From NCBI GenBank assembly GCA_012840075.1, contig DUMC01000135.1, forward strand, positions 1 through 64,000: DNA of 64,000 nucleotides, written 5' to 3'. The DNA comes from Clostridiaceae bacterium. GTDB taxonomy: Bacteria; Bacillota; Clostridia; Acetivibrionales; DUMC01. The notes under the pieces were generated by a model. That model saw only the letters and a program-made list of their open reading frames with translations, did no database searches and was not told where the DNA came from. The stretch's first letter is position 1. Every line of letters begins with the position of its first letter. The position numbers were made by a program, and so were the translations under genes. Of the stretch, positions 34,665-44,258 are shown piece after piece.

Positions 34665-36923
34665 ATGAAAGTGCTTCATTTAATCGGCGGTGGAGATGTT
34701 GGCGGTGCTAAAACCCATGTTTTGCACCTTGTAAAAGAATTAGGCAAATACATTGATGTTAAAATAGTCAGCTTCCGTGAAGGTGTTTTTGCAGAAGATG
34801 CAAGGCAGATGGGTATTGATATAGAAGTTGTAAAAAGAGGAAATGTCTTTAAAGATATAAAACGGGTTATACAGATTGTTAAAGAAGGCGGTTATCAAAT
34901 TATCCATTCCCACGGTGCAAAGGCAAACATGATTTCCATAATTGTCAAGTTTTTTACTCATGTGGCTACGGTGACTACGGTACATAGCGACTACAGGCTG
35001 GATTACATGCATAGCATAGTTAAAAGTCTTACTTTCGGCATGATCAATACCATTTCCCTTAGATTTATAGATTTTTACATCGGAGTATCCAGAAATTTTA
35101 AAGAAATGCTTATTAAAAGAAAGTTTAATCCGGTAAATATATTTACGGTGTATAATGGCGTAGATTTTAATGAACCGGCAAAGAATTATTCAAGAAAATC
35201 TTTTGCAGAAAAATATCATATTCCGATAAAAGAAAATGATATCATTGTAGGAATTGCTGCCCGTCTGTATCCCGTAAAAAATATCGGGACCTTAATCGAT
35301 GCAGCAAGAATAGTAGTAGACTCCAACCCAAATGTTAAGTTTATCATCGGTGGTGACGGAGAAGAAAGGAAGATGCTTGAAGATAAAGTTTCCTCGTTAG
35401 GTTTAAATAAAAATGTATTTTTCACAGGATGGTTAAACGATCCCTATGAACTAATGAGTATTGTTGATATAAGCGTATTGACATCTATCAGTGAAAGTTT
35501 TGCCTATTCCATACTCGAAGGTGCAAGGTTTAAAAAAGCGACAATCAGCACATGTGTAGGTGGTATTCCCGACTTGATTGAAAGCGGAGAAAACGGATAT
35601 TTGTTTAACCCAGGGGATTATAACAAATTAGCGGAATATATACTTGAACTTGCGAGTAACAAGGAAAAACGGGATTTAATGGGCGAAAAGATATATGAGA
35701 AAGCCAAGAAAGATTTTTCTTTGGAAAATATGTGCAAGACCCAGTTGGATATATATCATAAGGTATTAAAAAGAGTTGAATATATCAAAAAAACAGGCTT
35801 GACATATGATCTTGTAATTGCCGGGTATTACGGGTTTAACAATATTGGCGATGAAGCTCTCTTAATGGCAATCATTCAGAATCTGAAATTGTATATTGAT
35901 GATGTTAAAATCATTGTGTTATCAAATAATCCGGAAGAAACAAAACTTTCCTACGGAGTCAATGCAATAAACCGCTTTAATATAATAAAGATAGCTAAAG
36001 CAATGAGAAAATCCCGAATGTTCATGTACGGAGGCGGTACACTGATTCAAGAAAATACCAGTACACGTTCCTTGATTTACTATCTTGGAATGATATGGGT
36101 AGCTAAAAAAGCAGGAATTAAAGTTATGCTTTATGCCAACGGTATTGAGCCGATAAATAAATATATCAATAAAAAGCTTACCCGAAATATCATGAATCAT
36201 GTTGACATTATAACCTTAAGGGAACAGGCTTCAAAAACGGAACTTCAAAAGCTTGGTATAAACAAGCCGCAAATAATTGTAACTGCTGATCCTGCTTTTA
36301 CGATAGAACCATGCAGTCCAAACGAAGTTGACAGAATCTTTGATAAGGAAGGAATCGGTCATGACGGTCCTTTTATAGGTTTTTCCGTTAGAAAATGGGA
36401 TGGTTATAAGAACTATATTAACGTAATCGCTCGAGCTGCTGATTATGTTTGCCGCAAATACGGTGCCAAACCGGTTTTTATTCCGATGCAGCATCCTGAT
36501 GACCTTAAAATGATCAAGTTAATAGCATCTAAAATGGAATGCAAAGGATACATAATTGAGAACAAATATAGCATATCCCAAGTCATGGGCATCATTTCAA
36601 GGCTTGATATGCTTGCAGGTATGCGGCTTCACGCACTTATATTTGCAATAAGCCGGTGTGTTCCCGTTGTAGGTCTTGTATACCAACCTAAAGTCGCCTG
36701 GTTGTTGGATTATATTGAACAGCCCTTTGCATCAGCAGGAGATGTGAAAACCTTAAATTACGAAAATTTTAAAAATGTCATAGATTATGTATGGGAAAAC
36801 AGGTTTACATTAAAAGAGCACCTTATAGAAGTAACCGACAATTTAAAGAACAAATCCATAGAGAATGCACAAATTGCAGTATCTGTTTTAGAAAGCGATA
36901 ATCATTATAATAAAAAGAAATAA
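34665..36923 (+). CDS. csaB: glycosyltransferase family 4 fused to CsaB polysaccharide pyruvyl transferase
   Basis: A 752-residue two-domain protein. Residues 1-~375 are a GT-B glycosyltransferase (GGDVGGAKTHVLHL at the N-terminus, EX7E-type region SVLTSISESFAYSILEGARF). Residues ~385-745 are CsaB (DLVIAGYYGFNNIGDEALL, MYGGGTLIQENTS, and MRLHALIFAIS near the end), which adds a ketal pyruvate to a ManNAc-containing wall polymer so that SLH-domain proteins can bind. CsaB is usually a free enzyme of about 370 residues, so fusion links sugar addition and pyruvylation. AAGGAG lies 14 bases before the ATG. It is followed 23 bases later by the TagA/WecG gene. Confidence 0.93.
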   Translation: MKVLHLIGGGDVGGAKTHVLHLVKELGKYIDVKIVSFREGVFAEDARQMGIDIEVVKRGNVFKDIKRVIQIVKEGGYQIIHSHGAKANMISIIVKFFTHVATVTTVHSDYRLDYMHSIVKSLTFGMINTISLRFIDFYIGVSRNFKEMLIKRKFNPVNIFTVYNGVDFNEPAKNYSRKSFAEKYHIPIKENDIIVGIAARLYPVKNIGTLIDAARIVVDSNPNVKFIIGGDGEERKMLEDKVSSLGLNKNVFFTGWLNDPYELMSIVDISVLTSISESFAYSILEGARFKKATISTCVGGIPDLIESGENGYLFNPGDYNKLAEYILELASNKEKRDLMGEKIYEKAKKDFSLENMCKTQLDIYHKVLKRVEYIKKTGLTYDLVIAGYYGFNNIGDEALLMAIIQNLKLYIDDVKIIVLSNNPEETKLSYGVNAINRFNIIKIAKAMRKSRMFMYGGGTLIQENTSTRSLIYYLGMIWVAKKAGIKVMLYANGIEPINKYINKKLTRNIMNHVDIITLREQASKTELQKLGINKPQIIVTADPAFTIEPCSPNEVDRIFDKEGIGHDGPFIGFSVRKWDGYKNYINVIARAADYVCRKYGAKPVFIPMQHPDDLKMIKLIASKMECKGYIIENKYSISQVMGIISRLDMLAGMRLHALIFAISRCVPVVGLVYQPKVAWLLDYIEQPFASAGDVKTLNYENFKNVIDYVWENRFTLKEHLIEVTDNLKNKSIENAQIAVSVLESDNHYNKKK

Positions 36924-36946
36924 TTATAAGGAGTAGATACACGATT

Positions 36947-37756
36947 ATGAGAAAAACCGTAAATATACTCGGTATACCTGTTGATAAAATTACTATGGAA
37001 GAAGCAGTAGAAAGAGTAGGATTTTTTTTGGGCAAATACAATATGGATAAAGGTAAGGATAACGAAATTGATAACAACTATGAGAATATTAAAAATAATC
37101 ATGTAAAAACCGTATATACACCAAATTCCGAAATTATGATGGCAGCCCAAAGGGATGAAGAGCTTAGAAAGATTCTTTGTTCCGGCAATATGCTGGTACC
37201 TGATGGGGCAGGAGTTGTCCTTGCCGCAAAAATTCTGGGATATTCACTTCCTGAACGAGTCGCAGGTTTTGACCTTGTTGAAAACATACTTGCAAAATTC
37301 AGCGGCAGCGGTTTGAGAGTATTTCTTTTGGGAGCTAAACCCGGTGTTGCTGAAAAAGCAGCTATTAACATTATTACCAAATACAAAGGCATAGAAATAT
37401 CAGGATACCACCATGGCTATTTTACTGAAGAAGAAGTAGAAACTATTATTAACAAAATTAATGAAAGCAGTACAGATTTACTCCTTGTTGCATTAGGAGC
37501 GCCTAAGCAAGAAAAGTGGATTCACAGACATAAAGATCAGCTTAAAGTAAAAGTATGCATTGGTGTAGGGGGAACTCTTGACGTTTTTGCCGGTGTGGCA
37601 ACCAGGGCTCCTAAATTTTTTCAAGACCATGGGCTGGAATGGTTATATAGACTGTATAAAGAACCACGCCGTTTTTGGAGAATGCTTGATATTCCGAGGT
37701 TTCTGCTTTTAGCGGCGAAAACCAAATTCATGCAAATTTTCCAAAGCAGAAATTAA
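36947..37756 (+). CDS. WecG/TagA/CpsF-family N-acetylmannosaminyltransferase
   Basis: A 269-residue enzyme that adds ManNAc (or a related sugar) to an undecaprenyl-diphospho-GlcNAc carrier. VYTPNSEIMMAAQRDEELR, LVPDGAGVVLAAKILG, GAKPGVAEKA, LLVALGAPKQEKWI and DVFAGVATRAPKFFQDHGLEWLYRL are the family blocks. A poorly conserved Asn/Asp/Lys-rich insert (about residues 28-46) interrupts the N-terminal part. It is in an operon with the GT-CsaB fusion, and together they suggest a pyruvylated secondary cell-wall polymer. GGAG lies 13 bases before the ATG. Confidence 0.94.
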   Translation: MRKTVNILGIPVDKITMEEAVERVGFFLGKYNMDKGKDNEIDNNYENIKNNHVKTVYTPNSEIMMAAQRDEELRKILCSGNMLVPDGAGVVLAAKILGYSLPERVAGFDLVENILAKFSGSGLRVFLLGAKPGVAEKAAINIITKYKGIEISGYHHGYFTEEEVETIINKINESSTDLLLVALGAPKQEKWIHRHKDQLKVKVCIGVGGTLDVFAGVATRAPKFFQDHGLEWLYRLYKEPRRFWRMLDIPRFLLLAAKTKFMQIFQSRN

Positions 37757-37781
37757 AAGTAAGCATAAATAAAAGTAAAAG

Positions 37782-37820
37782 CAAAAAAAACAGCAAGAAG
37801 TAAGAATATGCTTCTTGCTG
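37782..37820 (-). terminator. intrinsic terminator of the leftward secreted-protein gene
   Basis: CAGCAAGAAG (37791-37800) pairs with CTTCTTGCTG (37811-37820), and on the minus strand the stem is followed by TTTTTTTTGC. It may also stop the rightward TagA/WecG transcript. Confidence 0.88.
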
Positions 37821-37963
37821 TGATGTTTTATATTTGCTCTCATTTATATTTTGATTCATTTATAATTGCTCGGATTTAGTAATTGCTCGGATTTAGGCTG
37901 ATTTTTCCTATTCATTTACGAGTGTTCGCTTGCAGGTTACTTTACCGCTTTAAGGTTATTTCC

Positions 37964-38725
37964 CTATTCATTTTCCTGTTCAACTTGCTGTTTTGTTTCT
38001 TGGGTTGTTTGGTTTGTCTCTTGCTCTGTCTCTTGTTCAATATCTTGTTTTGTCTCCTCAATATCTTGTTTTATCTCCTGGTCAGTTTCTATTATAGTAT
38101 AGCTTCCTTTTACAAGGACATATAGCTTTGTAATCGCTTTAAACCCTCTTCCGTCATCCCTGGAAATTAACAAAAGATGATTTGGGGGGACTATATCATC
38201 GGTGACAAGATTATTCTTGTTGCTGTCTGTTGTGACATCTGCCAAGCCGTCTCCTTTTTTACCTGCTATTGCAAGAGCTTTACCGCTTCTTAAAATAACT
38301 TCCGAACTCTCACCAAAAATAATCTTTTGACCTGCTTCTACTTCAACAACCTCAAATTTCAAATACTTTTCCTGTTCTTTAAGCTGCAATGTCAAGCTAT
38401 CAACTGTCCTGCTTAACTCTATAATTTTCTCAGCCATTTTTTCAATTACTTCATCTTTTTCTTTACTTGCTTCAGCATCCCCGATTAAGGATTTTAAATT
38501 GTTAAACCTGGAATTTATATTTTCTTCAAGTTTCTGAATAACATAATCCACATAACTTTTGGAAACCAGTGGATCTTCTTCAGTACCCGGTTCAATTGTT
38601 TTGCCGCTTGCAATATGTGCAATCGATAAACTAAAAATTAACCCAAAAATAAGTATAAAAAAAGTTTTTTTCGATATTTTCAATTTTTTCAGAAACTTTA
38701 AATCAAATTTTCCCAGCAGCTTCAT
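37964..38725 (-). CDS. secreted or membrane-anchored protein of unknown function with Glu/Gln-rich tail
   Basis: A 253-residue protein I cannot assign to a named family. It has a basic N-terminus and one hydrophobic segment (about 20-42) with an alanine/serine-rich end (IAHIASGKT), so it is exported or anchored. A coiled-coil-like part (~55-110, EKMAEKIIELSRTVDSLTLQL) leads to a beta-rich domain (~115-210, with GQKIIFGESSEVILRSGKA and LLISRDDGRGFKA). The last ~40 residues repeat Glu, Gln, Thr and Lys (IKQDIEETKQDIEQETEQ) with internal duplication. Ends at a terminator (37782-37820). Function unknown. Confidence 0.72.
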   Translation of the reverse strand: MKLLGKFDLKFLKKLKISKKTFFILIFGLIFSLSIAHIASGKTIEPGTEEDPLVSKSYVDYVIQKLEENINSRFNNLKSLIGDAEASKEKDEVIEKMAEKIIELSRTVDSLTLQLKEQEKYLKFEVVEVEAGQKIIFGESSEVILRSGKALAIAGKKGDGLADVTTDSNKNNLVTDDIVPPNHLLLISRDDGRGFKAITKLYVLVKGSYTIIETDQEIKQDIEETKQDIEQETEQETNQTTQETKQQVEQENE

Positions 38726-38926
38726 CTTTTGTATACCTCGTATGTAAATTATTTGTTTAACAATTTATTTTGTATATATTATATAGCTAAATTCCCTTCT
38801 TCGAGATGCAAATTTGCTGTCCTCATAAATCAACTTTATAACTCACGAATTCTTTATAATTTAAATTAATATCAATAAAATTCATTTCAACAAAATTCAT
38901 ATATCATCATTTGCACATCATCAAAT

Positions 38927-39277
38927 TTATATATCAACCAATCCAACACTGATTACTAAAGCATCATTTACTTGTTCCATTAGTTTATCGTCAAGATGTC
39001 CGATTTTTTCTCTCAGTCTTTTCTTATCTATGGTTCTGATCTGTTCGAGCAATATAACCGAATCTTTTTGTATTCCGTACTCGTTAGCTTTTATTTCCAC
39101 GTGTGTCGGCAGTTTTGCCTTATTAATCTGAGAAGTAATAGCTGCTACAATCACTGTGGGACTGAACTTATTTCCTATATCATTCTGAATTACGAGTACA
39201 GGTCTAACACCCCCTTGTTCGGAACCAACAACGGGGCTTAAATCTGCATAAAATATATCTCCTCTTTTTATTACCAA
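38927..39277 (-). CDS. ndoA: mRNA interferase EndoA (MazF family)
   Basis: A 116-residue endoribonuclease toxin. [36 protein letters not shown] and PTHVEI are the MazF/EndoA blocks with the catalytic Arg (in GGVRP) and Thr/Ser (in AAITSQ). In Bacillus it cuts mRNA at UACAU. The antitoxin gene lies immediately upstream with a 3-base gap, in the EndoAI-EndoA order, and alr is the next gene upstream as in many Firmicutes. Confidence 0.95.
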   Translation of the reverse strand: MVIKRGDIFYADLSPVVGSEQGGVRPVLVIQNDIGNKFSPTVIVAAITSQINKAKLPTHVEIKANEYGIQKDSVILLEQIRTIDKKRLREKIGHLDDKLMEQVNDALVISVGLVDI

Positions 39278-39280
39278 ATC

Positions 39281-39556
39281 TTAATCCAACTCCCCTAGCC
39301 TTTTCTCATATTTTTGCTGAAGGTCATTATCAACATTAAACCAAATTTCAGAAAGTTTAATATTAATTTCAGCCATTTCCTGATAACCTTTAATCAATCT
39401 GTCCCTCACCTCGATTTTCCTTCTCTCCCTTATATATAGCTGAATTGTCCTCCTGACAAACTCACTCCGGTTTGTTTTTTCCATATTAACTATAGAATCG
39501 ACCTCTCTAAGTAAGCTTTCCGGAAGACTTATAAGAATTTTACGTGACTCTGCCAA
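39281..39556 (-). CDS. ndoAI: EndoAI antitoxin, ribbon-helix-helix protein
   Basis: A 91-residue CopG/ribbon-helix-helix protein that neutralises EndoA and probably represses the pair. RKILISLPESLLREVDSIVNMEKTNRSEFVRRTIQ is the DNA-binding fold (given here in segments: KILISLPESLL, TNRSEFVRRTI). The frame opens at 39580, but GGGGGGG is encoded inside that extension and lies 6 bases before TTG at 39556, which gives an N-terminus like known EndoAI. A possible operator is at 39584-39601. Confidence 0.9.
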   Translation of the reverse strand: MAESRKILISLPESLLREVDSIVNMEKTNRSEFVRRTIQLYIRERRKIEVRDRLIKGYQEMAEINIKLSEIWFNVDNDLQQKYEKRLGELD

Positions 39557-39583
39557 AATTAACCCCCCCAAAAGGAACATCTA

Positions 39584-39601
39584 GTATCCCACAAAGGATA
39601 C
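39584..39601. promoter_or_regulatory. inverted repeat upstream of the antitoxin gene
   Basis: GTATCC (39584-39589) and GGATAC (39596-39601) form an inverted repeat with a 6-base spacer, 28 bases before the antitoxin start. It may be the autorepression operator. Confidence 0.4.
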
Positions 39602-39650
39602 CACCTTGCAGCAAGCTGAACAGTATTATTTTGTTTCTTCTATTTATTAT

Positions 39651-39718
39651 AAATATGTTAAATTATTATAATTATGTTAAATATGTTAAATATATTAATA
39701 TGTTATTATGTTAAATAT
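39651..39718. repeat. ATATGTTAAAT repeats between ndoAI and alr
   Basis: ATGTTAAAT or close variants occur about five times between 39651 and 39718 (for example around 39654, 39673, 39682 and 39708). The rest of the 39557-40051 gap is AT-rich; 39895-39990 holds weak repeats of AATCAAA-type words. Nothing else supportable. Confidence 0.55.
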
Positions 39719-40051
39719 GGTGCGTTATATAACCATGAAATAATTATAATAATTAAAAACATAATAATTACATATATTATACACGTTAAGTTTACTCAGG
39801 TCAATTAAAAAAACATTTTTCTGCTTTTGCCGTTCTCTTCTTTACTGCGATTTTCTCCTTCACTTTAACTATTTGACAAAAATTAAATATTCACAACTGT
39901 TTTCGGATTGTAATCAAAATTTAAAATTATAATCAAATCAAAAGCTTTTAATTACAATCAAAGTTAAAACTGCGAGCAAAAGCTTTTGAATTACGGTAAA
40001 GGATTTTCAAGTCTTAAAATAATCCTAAGCCATAAAATAATCAATCAGATA

Positions 40052-41221
40052 TCAAACCAGATAATTAAGTACGTTTTGTATCTTTCCTTCATGCAAATAA
40101 ACTCTTGGTATTCTTTTCCCTACAAGAGCAACTATTTCATAATTAATTGTCCCCATTAAAGATGCTATTTCTTCAACCTTGATTTCTTTATCACCTTGTT
40201 TACCGAAAAGTACGACTTCGTCGCCTACTTTCACCTCACTTTTCAAATCCGTAACATCAACCATACATTGATCCATGCATATGGCACCTACTACCGGGGC
40301 ATATTCCCCATTAATCAGAACCCTCGCTTTTCCTGTTAATAGCCTTGAATATCCGTCAGCATATCCAATCGGTAAAGTTGCAATTTTACTATAACGCCGT
40401 GTTGTAAATAACCTTCCATAACTAATCGGCGTATCCGGTTCCACATCCTTTACAAGAATTACATTAGCTTTCAGGCTCATTGCAGGTTTTAACGAAATCT
40501 TACTTTTATCCATATTATTCGAAGGATATAAACCATATAATATAATACCCGGCCTCACCATATTCATATGCATTTCAGGAAAATTTATTATTGCTGCACT
40601 GTTAGCAACATGTTTGATGGGAATATGAATGCCTATTCGTTGAAGCTCAGACACAATACTCATAAATCTTTCGAATTGGATATAAGTATAAGTTTTATCA
40701 TCTTCATCAGCTGATGCAAAATGAGTAAACAGTCCCTCAATTATTATTCCTGGGAGTTCACTTATTTTTACAACATCTTTTACGGCATTAAAACCGGGCA
40801 TAAAGCCTACCCGCGTCATTCCTGTATCAATTTTAATATGGATCTTTACTTTGCGCCCCATTCTTACTGCCACATCAGATAATGCTTTTGCCAAGTCATG
40901 GCTGAAAACCGTTTGAGTTACATTGTATTTGATAATCTCTTCGGCTCTAACAGGATCTGTATAACTCAAAATCAGTATTGGAACCTTCACACCATGTAAG
41001 CGCAGTTGAATAGCCTCATCCAGCATGGATACTGCAAGGTGGGTTACACCGTTTTCCACCAAGGTTTTCGCAATTTCTATGGCTCCATGGCCATAAGCAT
41101 CTGCCTTCACAACGCCCAAGATTGCTGTCCTGTTATTTACAATTCTTTTAACTTCTCTTACGTTGTGGGCTATGTTATCAAGATTTATTTCTGCCCAAGC
41201 CCTATTTAATTTGTATTCCAT
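40052..41221 (-). CDS. alr: alanine racemase
   Basis: A 389-residue PLP enzyme that makes D-alanine for peptidoglycan. The PLP lysine is K39 in VVKADAYGHG, the catalytic tyrosine lies in ISYGRLF (about residue 270), and ICMDQCMVD and RPGIILYGLYPS are family signatures. ATG 41221 lies 20 bases inside the end of nnr, so the two are coupled. After the stop, TATCTGATTGAT (40051-40040) echoes the last coding bases TATCTGGTTTGA (40063-40052). Confidence 0.97.
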   Translation of the reverse strand: MEYKLNRAWAEINLDNIAHNVREVKRIVNNRTAILGVVKADAYGHGAIEIAKTLVENGVTHLAVSMLDEAIQLRLHGVKVPILILSYTDPVRAEEIIKYNVTQTVFSHDLAKALSDVAVRMGRKVKIHIKIDTGMTRVGFMPGFNAVKDVVKISELPGIIIEGLFTHFASADEDDKTYTYIQFERFMSIVSELQRIGIHIPIKHVANSAAIINFPEMHMNMVRPGIILYGLYPSNNMDKSKISLKPAMSLKANVILVKDVEPDTPISYGRLFTTRRYSKIATLPIGYADGYSRLLTGKARVLINGEYAPVVGAICMDQCMVDVTDLKSEVKVGDEVVLFGKQGDKEIKVEEIASLMGTINYEIVALVGKRIPRVYLHEGKIQNVLNYLV

Positions 41222-42875
41222 TATTTCTATCCCTGCCTGCTTTAATTACATATGGTATTTCTTCTACCAGATCTCCTGCAATTAACCCGTGTTCTCCTAT
41301 TCTGGAGGCAACCCTATCTCCTGCATTTCCGTGGAGGAAAACTCCGGCAACTGCCGCCTGTTCCGGTGTTAAACCTTGTGCTATGAGACCTGCTATTATT
41401 CCTGTAAGTACATCACCGGTACCCGCTGTTGCCATACCCGGATTCCCGCTTGTATTAATAAAGATGGTGCCATCAGGCAGACCAACTATTGTTCGCCACC
41501 CCTTAAGTACAGTAACCACTCCCCAGCGGCATGCGAAATTTCTTGCAGTTTCAACACGGTTAGCTTGTATCTCCTCAATCGACAAATTGGTAAGCCTAGC
41601 CATTTCTCCAGGGTGAGGAGTTACAACGGCTTTTGTCTTAAGCTTGCCTAGGATTGATACGTCCCGAGAAATCACATTTAATGCATCTGCATCAAGCACC
41701 AAGGGCACTTGAGAATTCTCAATCAACCAGGCAGTAATATCAAATACGCCGCCTTTTACAGACAAACCGGGTCCAACTGCTATAACATCTTTATTCTTAA
41801 TATATTCGCCAAGCATGCTAATGTTACTTGAAGAAAGATATCCTGTTCTTTTTGATGGACAATGTACTTCATTTAGATAGCGATATTCTTCCTTTTGATA
41901 ATTGTCTTCGTTGCTTTTATCTGAAAAATCCATATCTTTCATAGAAATTGTTATAGCTTCCGTCACATTTATGTCGTAAATATGTGCAAGGGTTGAGGGA
42001 ACACCCAAGTATACAAGCCCTGCACCCGTACGAAGGGCGGCTTTAGCTGCAAGGCATCCAGCCCCCGTCATACCGGGGGCTCCTGTAATAATCAGAACTC
42101 TGCCGTAATCACCTTTATTTGTTTCTTTTGGTCTCTTTGGTATGAGTGATGAAAAAATATCAAAATCTACTATGTTGTTTTTCAAATTCATGATGTGGAT
42201 AATTTCATGAGGAATGCCTATATCAGCAACAATAATTTCTCCTGCATACTCACAACCCGGATGCAATAAAAGACCAACTTTAGGTAATCCAAAAGTTACT
42301 GTTTTATCCGCCTTAACACATACACCCATAACTTGACCGGTACTTCCATTTAACCCGGATGGTATATCAATAGATAATACAAATTTTCCTGATTCATTTA
42401 TAATTTTAATAACATCACTTACCAAGCCGGTAACTTCACCTTTCAGACCCGTACCTAATATGCCGTCTACAATCATATCAGCTTCATTAATATACAGCAT
42501 CATATTCGATATGTAGTTGAAATCGCTGTTAATTTGCTCACCTTTAAGTTCTACAGGTTTTAGCCCGATTTTCCGCACAATGTCCAAATTTATCTTTGCA
42601 TCGCCCATTATTGCATTAGCATCGCCTACTATATATATATTCACATAAGCTCCTCTGTTATGAAGATGCCTTGCCACTGCCAAAGCATCTCCCCCGTTAT
42701 TCCCTTTACCGGCAAAAACAATCACTCTTTTATCAGAAATACTACCCAGAGTATTTTTTATCTCCTCTACTACACTGAGCGCAGCATTTTCCATCAGTAC
42801 AATTCCGGGAATCCCATACTCCTCTATGGCCGTCTTATCTATTTTCGCCATCTCTTCCGGTTTTACAACTTTCAT
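41202..42875 (-). CDS. nnr: bifunctional NAD(P)H-hydrate epimerase / ADP-dependent dehydratase
   Basis: A 557-residue repair enzyme for hydrated NAD(P)H. Residues 1-~215 are the YjeF N-terminal epimerase (GKGNNGGDALAVARHL), and ~230-550 the ribokinase-like dehydratase (TGAPGMTGAGCLAAKAALR, LDADALN, TPHPGEMARL, and GNPGMATAGTGDVLTGIIAG near the ATP site). A stretch of about 40 residues near 300-345 is an unusual insert rich in Asn, Tyr and Lys. Encoded upstream of alr with overlap, a common Firmicute arrangement. Ribosome site GGAGG lies before ATG 42875. Confidence 0.95.
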   Translation of the reverse strand: MKVVKPEEMAKIDKTAIEEYGIPGIVLMENAALSVVEEIKNTLGSISDKRVIVFAGKGNNGGDALAVARHLHNRGAYVNIYIVGDANAIMGDAKINLDIVRKIGLKPVELKGEQINSDFNYISNMMLYINEADMIVDGILGTGLKGEVTGLVSDVIKIINESGKFVLSIDIPSGLNGSTGQVMGVCVKADKTVTFGLPKVGLLLHPGCEYAGEIIVADIGIPHEIIHIMNLKNNIVDFDIFSSLIPKRPKETNKGDYGRVLIITGAPGMTGAGCLAAKAALRTGAGLVYLGVPSTLAHIYDINVTEAITISMKDMDFSDKSNEDNYQKEEYRYLNEVHCPSKRTGYLSSSNISMLGEYIKNKDVIAVGPGLSVKGGVFDITAWLIENSQVPLVLDADALNVISRDVSILGKLKTKAVVTPHPGEMARLTNLSIEEIQANRVETARNFACRWGVVTVLKGWRTIVGLPDGTIFINTSGNPGMATAGTGDVLTGIIAGLIAQGLTPEQAAVAGVFLHGNAGDRVASRIGEHGLIAGDLVEEIPYVIKAGRDRNNGIQIK

Positions 42876-43105
42876 GGTTAACCTCCGTTTTGCAAATAAA
42901 CTCTTACAAACTACATTTTAACAATTTTAATATTATCATTGCAATAGGAAATGGGAGCAAGCTTAAGTTTAAATTATTTCAATTATAAGACAATAAAAGT
43001 TTAATCCTAAATTACTTAATTATTTATAATTGTAAAACTATGCCAGACTAAAATGAATTAGGAATAAGCAAAACATATTACATGTGGACATATGTAATTA
43101 AATTA

Positions 43106-43135
43106 TTGTTTAATTACAAAACTTTATGCTATAAT
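43106..43135 (+). promoter_or_regulatory. extended -10 promoter of the HAD phosphatase gene
   Basis: TTGTTT (43106-43111), an 18-base spacer and TGC-TATAAT (43127-43135). It lies about 200 bases before the HAD gene. The 462-base gap 42876-43337 otherwise contains AT-rich DNA and a short duplication (AAAATATTCCAATGCC/AAATATTCTGG near 43166-43195). Confidence 0.5.
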
Positions 43136-43337
43136 TAATCCCAATAAAATAATTAACATAAATGCAAAATATTCCAATGCCAAATATTCTGGTGTAAATT
43201 ATTTATGTAGTTAAATAATTCATGATATAAATACTAATTTGTATGATATAAATATTTATGTAAAATACTATTCATTCGATTAATTTTATTAATTTTTATA
43301 TAATAACGTAATATTGGATTCATAAGGATGTGGTCAG

Positions 43338-43970
43338 TTGTTAAAACACTTGATATTTGATTTTGACGGAACTGTGGTTGACTCCGCAGATCTATATATA
43401 AATTTATGCAATGAGATGGCAGATGAACTGAAGGTACCTCGTGTAAACATTGAAAGTTTAAAGGAACTGGCGAATCTAACCATAAGGGAAAGATGCAAAA
43501 AACTAAACATTCCTTTATACCGTCTGCCCTTTTTGAGTGCAATAGTCCAGGAAAAGATTGCCGATCACATACATGAACTTAAATGGGTAAAAGGGATGGA
43601 AGAAGAGATCATAAAATTGAAAAGCATGGGATACGATTTGAAAATAATATCATCGAACACTGTCAAAAATATTTTAAGCTTTTTTGAAAATAACAATCCC
43701 AACCTTTTTAAAGATATTTACTCTTCAAAAGGGATTTTTAATAAGCACCGCTCAATAAAAGCATTATTGAAAAAATACAAAATTAAGAGGGATGAGGCTA
43801 TCTATATAGGTGATGAATATCGTGATATTAAAGCTTGTAAGAAAGCAAAAATACGGATAATAGCCGTTACCTGGGGATATGATCCTAAAGAGCTGTTAAT
43901 AAAAGGTGAACCTGATTTTATAGCTGATACCCCGTCGGAAATGACGGATATCATTCGCAGTATAACCTGA
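43338..43970 (+). CDS. HAD-family hydrolase, phosphoglycolate phosphatase-like
   Basis: A 210-residue haloacid-dehalogenase-type phosphatase. Motif I is FDFDGTVVD, motif II IISSNT, the Lys of motif III lies in the KHRSIKALLK region, and motif IV is IGDEYRDIKACKKA. The cap is a short helical C1 type. It could dephosphorylate phosphoglycolate or another small phosphomonoester. The start is TTG at 43338 after AAGGATG. GTATAACCTGA, which includes its stop, occurs again at 44008-44018. Confidence 0.87.
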   Translation: MLKHLIFDFDGTVVDSADLYINLCNEMADELKVPRVNIESLKELANLTIRERCKKLNIPLYRLPFLSAIVQEKIADHIHELKWVKGMEEEIIKLKSMGYDLKIISSNTVKNILSFFENNNPNLFKDIYSSKGIFNKHRSIKALLKKYKIKRDEAIYIGDEYRDIKACKKAKIRIIAVTWGYDPKELLIKGEPDFIADTPSEMTDIIRSIT

Positions 43971-44018
43971 TGTACAGATTAATATGTAGCCTGCTATATA
44001 GTCTGTTGTATAACCTGA
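43960..44018 (+). repeat. repeated gene tail after the HAD gene
   Basis: GTATAACCTGA at 43960-43970 contains the TGA stop and recurs exactly at 44008-44018, with degenerate relatives (TGTAGCCTG, ATAGTCTG) between. The remaining DNA to 44258 is AT-rich. Confidence 0.6.
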
Positions 44019-44258
44019 GGCATAATTCGATTTATAAATAATAAAATGCGAACTTTTCAGAAGAAGATAAATTTGATTATTGCCTAGGATAAAATATTGT
44101 ATTAAATTAAATATTGTATTTGATTAAATTAAATTCAAATTATTTCAAATTTTTTAGTTTAAATCAGAGATTTTTTAGTTAGTTAATTAATGGAAATTCT
44201 TAATAAGAAGTAAATTTATAAAATGATATAAAAAATAAAACAAGAAGGAAGAATTCAA

